Shown in pieces: positions 60,596 through 64,000 of a stretch of DNA of 64,000 nucleotides (its first letter is position 1; each line of letters begins with the position of its first letter). The notes beneath the pieces are model-generated. The model was given only the letters and a program-made list of their open reading frames with translations. It was not told where the DNA came from and ran no database searches. A program made the position numbers and the translations under genes. The stretch lies in contig OZ245048.1 of the NCBI GenBank assembly GCA_965224435.1, positions 2,418,001 through 2,482,000 on the forward strand, written 5' to 3'. Origin of the DNA: JAJRQY01 sp965224435. GTDB taxonomy: Bacteria > Actinomycetota > Acidimicrobiia > Acidimicrobiales > SZUA-35.

Positions 60596-60670
60596 CATCC
60601 ACCTGGCACGATCCGAACCCGACGCCTTTCGAGGCTCAAACAACAGCTCCACCACCTGAGAGGGCAACCC

Positions 60671-61810
60671 ATGACGGCTACTGACTACGAGATGCTCGGT
60701 CGAAACGATGCCAATGACATCGAACAGATCTTGATGATGACGAACACTGAGAAAGAAGAGTCCATCTCTATTGTCAAGAACGAAGCCGACTCAATCTTTA
60801 CGTGGGACTACGAAAAGGGTGCCCGTCCGCGCTTGAACAAGCTCTATGAGAAGTCCAAGCACTCGATGTGGGACGGCGAGAAAGATCTGGACTGGTCAAC
60901 CGACGTTGATCTCGACAAGGTCGTTGCCGACATCTCCATCGTCAGCGAAGTCCAGAACGGGCCGATCACCCGTCTAGCTGAGTCACCAGGTAGCCCATTC
61001 AAGAACTGGGGCGACGAACAGTGGACCCAGCTGAACAAGGAGTCGTTGAACTGGCAGCTCAGCCAGTTCATGCACGGCGAGCAAGGTGCATTGATCGCCA
61101 CCGCCAAAATCGTGGAAACCGTGCCCTGGATTGACGCCAAATACTACGCCTCAACCCAGGTCATGGATGAGGCGCGCCATGTCGAGGTCTTCGCCAAATA
61201 CTTGGACACCAAGATGGAAGGCAACTACCCGGTCAACGTTCACCTCAAGCATCTGCTGGACGACATTGTCAACCACAGCGAATGGGACATGACCTATCTG
61301 GGTATGCAGATCATGGTCGAAGGACTTGCTCTTGCTGCCTTTGGCTACTTGCACATGATGACGTCAGAGCCCCTGCTGAAGAAGCTGCTCCGCTATGTCA
61401 TGAGTGACGAGGCTCGTCACGTTGCGTTCGGTGTCTTGACGCTGGAGGAGTACTACCAGAACTTGACATTGGCCGAGATTCGGGAGCGCCAAGAGTTCGC
61501 TTTCGAAGCCGCCGTGCGCATGCGTGACCGCTTCTTGCAGCAAGAGGTTTGGGACCGGATGGGTATCACCGACATTCGCCCGATCATCAAGGCTCAGTTG
61601 GAAGCTCCGCCAGAAGAGAAGGAATTCCAGCGTCTCCTATTCTCCAAGATCGTGCCCAACTGTAAGAAGCTCGGCCTTCTTGATGCTGGTGATGGCTGGC
61701 TGCGAACCAAGTTCGAAGAGATCAATGTGATCGAGTTCGAGCACCTGGAAAGCACCGATACCGAGTTCGACGATTTCGCCCTCGGCACTGACGACACCAC
61801 CTCCGTTTAA
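60671..61810 (+). CDS. Ferritin-like diiron protein (R2/AurF-like fold)
   Basis: 379 residues, mostly helical. Iron-ligand candidates are paired as in diiron carboxylate enzymes: Glu in MHGEQGALIATAK with DEARHVEVF, and Glu in MVEGLALAAFG with DEARHVAFG, i.e. two E/D-EXRH motifs. There is no tyrosyl-radical context and no nrdE beside it, so it is not obviously a ribonucleotide reductase subunit; an oxygenase or desaturase of the AurF/R2-like oxidase type is more likely. GAGAGGG lies before the ATG. The palindrome in the leader suggests regulated expression. The substrate is unknown. Confidence 0.82.
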   Translation: MTATDYEMLGRNDANDIEQILMMTNTEKEESISIVKNEADSIFTWDYEKGARPRLNKLYEKSKHSMWDGEKDLDWSTDVDLDKVVADISIVSEVQNGPITRLAESPGSPFKNWGDEQWTQLNKESLNWQLSQFMHGEQGALIATAKIVETVPWIDAKYYASTQVMDEARHVEVFAKYLDTKMEGNYPVNVHLKHLLDDIVNHSEWDMTYLGMQIMVEGLALAAFGYLHMMTSEPLLKKLLRYVMSDEARHVAFGVLTLEEYYQNLTLAEIRERQEFAFEAAVRMRDRFLQQEVWDRMGITDIRPIIKAQLEAPPEEKEFQRLLFSKIVPNCKKLGLLDAGDGWLRTKFEEINVIEFEHLESTDTEFDDFALGTDDTTSV

Positions 61811-61818
61811 GACTCGGT

Positions 61819-63135
61819 TTAGTCAAGATTCAGTTCGGTTTGGGCGTAGACATGAATAACGCCTGAATAGGCTGACACCCAGACCTCTCGGGAGGCACCG
61901 TCATAGGTGATCCCGATTGGGTGGTGGGCAGTCTTGAACGTTTGCAGGATCTCAAAGTCTGAAGTCCGGACCTGACTCATGGTGTCCGACTCATAGTTGA
62001 CGACATAGATGGTGTGGCCATCATCAGCGATGGCCATACTCCGAGGCGCACTACCCGTCCGCACCCGGTCCACAACCTCACCGGTGTGCAGATCGACCTT
62101 GATCACTGTGCCTTCGCCATTCAGCGTCACGTACAGGGTTTGGTTGTCGGGGCTGATGACCAGGTGTCGAGGATTAGCCCCGACCCCCTTCAGCCAGCTG
62201 AGCTCAAGCTCCTCACCACCGTTTTCGCCCTCATTCTCACCATCGCCAACTCGCTCAAGATCAATCACCGCAATATCGGAACCACCCATCACCGTGGCGT
62301 ACGCCGTCTTCGAGTCAGAGGAGACAGCGATGCCGCGAGGGTGACGCCCAAGCGGGATTGAACGAACCAACTCACCCGATTCAAGGTCAATGACCGACAT
62401 GTCAAACGAGCACCAGTTCGTGACCAGCAGGAAACGGTTGTCCGGCGTGACCTGCAAGTACTTGGGAACGGACCCCACCTCATACACCGCATCGATCGGA
62501 GAGCCCGACGCGCCTAGCAGTTCGGTGTCAATGCGGTAGACGTAGCTGTTCTGGCCCTCGCCACGGTTGCAATTGTCACCGGCGCCGCTGCCAAAGCCGG
62601 GACCATACATCTGATAGTTGGACACATAGCCATAGCGGCCATCGGGACTGAAGGCTGCTTCCACCGGGGCACCCTGGTAGTCCCCAGAGGGGACATCGAA
62701 TCCAAATGCTGCCAGGTCAACCGTGTCGGGGATGGTCGCAACCAGCTGCTCATTTCCGTCGAACACGGTGATGGTGTGGCGATACATCATGTTTTGGGCA
62801 AAGAAGTAGCCAGTGCCCGAGGCAACCACAGATTTGGATGCCAGATCCGCAGTCAAGCGGTCGATCTGCTCCATCACTAACTCATCTGATCTCGGCGGCG
62901 GAGGCGGTTCAGTCGTGGGCGCCGCTGTAGTTGTGGGCTCGGCCGTCGTCGTCGTTGTCGGAGCGGTCGTCGACGATGGAGTAGTCGGAGTGCTCGCCAC
63001 AAATAGAACAGTGCTCACTGGCAGGGTTGTTTCCAGCGCAACCTCATTGGTGCCGCCGGTACAACTGGCAGCAAATAGCAGGACTAGCAAGCGGGGTATC
63101 CGGTGTTTGAACCAAGCCGCCGAACGAACAATCAC
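61819..63135 (-). CDS. Beta-propeller (YncE-like) lipoprotein
   Basis: 438 residues from GTG 63135, chosen because GGGAGG lies seven bases upstream (the ATG at 63153 overlaps that site). Lipobox LLFAASC near residue 24 gives a lipid-anchored protein; a Thr/Pro/Ala linker (about 48-85) follows, then seven-bladed-propeller-type repeats with the YVTN-like pattern: GRYGYVSNYQMYG, NRFLLVTNWCSFDMSVIDLESGELVRSIPLG, KTAYATVMGGSDIAVIDL, QTLYVTLNGEGTVIKVDLHTGEVVDRVRTG and HTIYVVNYESDTMSQV. A surface-exposed binding protein is likely; ligand unknown. It converges with the diiron gene, stops eight bases apart. Confidence 0.88.
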   Translation of the reverse strand: MIVRSAAWFKHRIPRLLVLLFAASCTGGTNEVALETTLPVSTVLFVASTPTTPSSTTAPTTTTTAEPTTTAAPTTEPPPPPRSDELVMEQIDRLTADLASKSVVASGTGYFFAQNMMYRHTITVFDGNEQLVATIPDTVDLAAFGFDVPSGDYQGAPVEAAFSPDGRYGYVSNYQMYGPGFGSGAGDNCNRGEGQNSYVYRIDTELLGASGSPIDAVYEVGSVPKYLQVTPDNRFLLVTNWCSFDMSVIDLESGELVRSIPLGRHPRGIAVSSDSKTAYATVMGGSDIAVIDLERVGDGENEGENGGEELELSWLKGVGANPRHLVISPDNQTLYVTLNGEGTVIKVDLHTGEVVDRVRTGSAPRSMAIADDGHTIYVVNYESDTMSQVRTSDFEILQTFKTAHHPIGITYDGASREVWVSAYSGVIHVYAQTELNLD

Positions 63136-63168
63136 AATTATCCCTCCCCCCATTCAAGATCCGCTATC

Positions 63169-63987
63169 TCAGGTACGCCGGCGACGTTCCAGCCAGCCAA
63201 GAAGGACCGCCATAGCCCTCGGGTCATGCCGGAGTTGATGGCTGGCTCCCTCAATGAGTCGGAGATCGGCTTCGCTATGGGCGTCGGCGATCGCGCGGGC
63301 ATCGAATTGAGGTACTACTTCGTCAGCCACGCCGTGCATGACCAACAGCGGCCGAGGAAAGAGGGCCTCTGCTGCTGAAGTCGGGCGGGCCGCTTTGAGT
63401 TCGGCCTTCCAGGCATCGATGTCCTCAGGAAAGTCTGGCGACTTGATGGCGCCAACATCTCTGGCATGACGAAGCAGCCGGTCGGGTTGAGTGGCCCAAT
63501 CGTTGAAGTCTGCTGGAGAGGCCAACATCGCGACTCCGGCAACGTCGGGTTCGGTAACCGACGCAATAGCACCCACGGCTCCCCCAGTGCCAGTGCCGCA
63601 GACCCAGGTTCGGGCCGATCGCCCAACGGCTTGCAGGTAGGTGATGCTGGCGTGGGCGTCCTCAACCCAACCGTTCAGGCTGAAGTCCCCACCCGATGAC
63701 CCACATCCGCGGAACCGGATGGCCAATGCGATCCAGCCCATCTCCAATGAAACTCGGTCCGCAAGCTCAGCCATATCCAACCCAATGTGTTCGGCGTCAA
63801 TGGCGCCGGACGGGAAGCCGTGAAGGAGTAGAACACCGGGGGCCTTCTGCTTGCCAACAGGCTGGGCCAGGTGAGCCTCCAGCGTGATCCCATCGGTAGA
63901 TGGGATGTGGACGAGCTCAGACAGAGTCCGGCCCGTCGTAGATCCGATAGCCACGATTTCGGGCTTCGGTTGCAGTGTCGGGGCCAA
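63169..63987 (-). CDS. Alpha/beta hydrolase-fold protein without the nucleophilic serine
   Basis: 272 residues from a TTG at 63987; a GTG at 63954 is possible and the true start may lie outside the window because the frame is open to its end. Fold markers: oxyanion-loop VLLLHGFPSG, strand IALAIRFRGCGSSGG, acid GVADEVVPQFDA and His in EGASHQLRHDP. At the nucleophile elbow, where GXSXGG is expected, it reads CGTGTGGAVG, with Gly in the Ser position. Relatives act as esterases or peptidases on small substrates; this copy may be inactive or use another mechanism. Confidence 0.82.
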   Translation of the reverse strand: MAPTLQPKPEIVAIGSTTGRTLSELVHIPSTDGITLEAHLAQPVGKQKAPGVLLLHGFPSGAIDAEHIGLDMAELADRVSLEMGWIALAIRFRGCGSSGGDFSLNGWVEDAHASITYLQAVGRSARTWVCGTGTGGAVGAIASVTEPDVAGVAMLASPADFNDWATQPDRLLRHARDVGAIKSPDFPEDIDAWKAELKAARPTSAAEALFPRPLLVMHGVADEVVPQFDARAIADAHSEADLRLIEGASHQLRHDPRAMAVLLGWLERRRRT

Positions 63988-64000
63988 AGCAAAGGTAGGT

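Overview
The window is ordinary chromosome from a high-GC actinobacterium, with no rRNA or tRNA that I could recognise, no insertion sequence, no phage and no CRISPR array. The lineage call rests on gene content. There is a mycothiol ligase (MshC), a phosphatidylinositol phosphate synthase / PatA / PimA operon beside thrS and an HIT gene (the order seen in Mycobacterium), an InhA-like enoyl reductase, a homodimeric AceE, Ku plus a LigD polymerase domain, a DUF222/HNH gene under a mycobacterial-type LexA box, and several DUF4214 secreted proteins. DUF4214 abundance and moderate GC make an Acidimicrobiia member the best inference, but nothing in the window proves the class.

Layout. 1-10.1 kb (almost all minus strand): a lipoprotein fragment, a catalytically dead M48-like membrane protein, the PIM operon, a hypothetical pair, HIT hydrolase, thrS, plsC and mshC. 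10.2-15.1 kb: inhA-like fabI, a response regulator/histidine kinase pair, an HD-domain protein and the SOS-boxed DUF222/HNH gene. 15.2-24.0 kb: two secreted M23 peptidases flanking a pair of CNNM/CBS proteins and a lone ABC ATPase, then birA divergent from a biotin carboxylase/BCCP fusion. 24.1-29.9 kb: an overlapping operon of pyridine nucleotide oxidoreductase, Na+/H+ antiporter and Usp, then a BASS/ACR3-like transporter and a glycosyltransferase. 30.0-33.3 kb: methylmalonyl-CoA mutase and its GTPase chaperone MeaB. 33.3-43.6 kb: SpoIID-DUF4214, PGRP amidase-DUF4214, a sirtuin/small ORF/MoeZ operon, a conserved hypothetical, another DUF4214 protein and a polyprenyl glycosylphosphotransferase. 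43.7-50.7 kb: PepA, LigD-Pol, Ku, a membrane protein, a Pro-peptidase and two unknowns. 50.7-60.5 kb: lipA, a frameshifted lipB, E2, E3, an unknown acidic protein, an RNase HI-SLOG fusion and aceE. 60.6-64 kb: a diiron ferritin-like protein, a beta-propeller lipoprotein and an alpha/beta hydrolase without its serine.

Functional themes. (1) Propionyl-CoA to succinyl-CoA: acyl-CoA carboxylase alpha, BirA, mutase and MeaB. (2) Pyruvate/2-oxoacid dehydrogenase assembly: E1, E2, E3 and both lipoylation enzymes within 10 kb. (3) Envelope: PI mannosides, M23 and PGRP hydrolases, SpoIID and a polyprenol-linked sugar transferase. (4) DNA repair: NHEJ and an SOS-controlled nuclease-like gene.

The least ordinary observations are a lipB reading frame that is frameshifted and then runs without a stop into lipA; an RNase HI fused to what looks like a YpsA/DprA-type SLOG domain; a tightly coupled sirtuin-61 aa ORF-MoeZ operon in which the rhodanese domain is N-terminal; tandem repeat arrays between genes (one 21-bp array upstream of Ku); and a recurring TANNNT box 5-9 bases before start codons that suggests widespread leaderless transcription. 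Many starts are GTG or TTG and have been reassigned from the longest frame using Shine-Dalgarno or -10 evidence. All functional calls come from motif recognition by eye; no database search was run.
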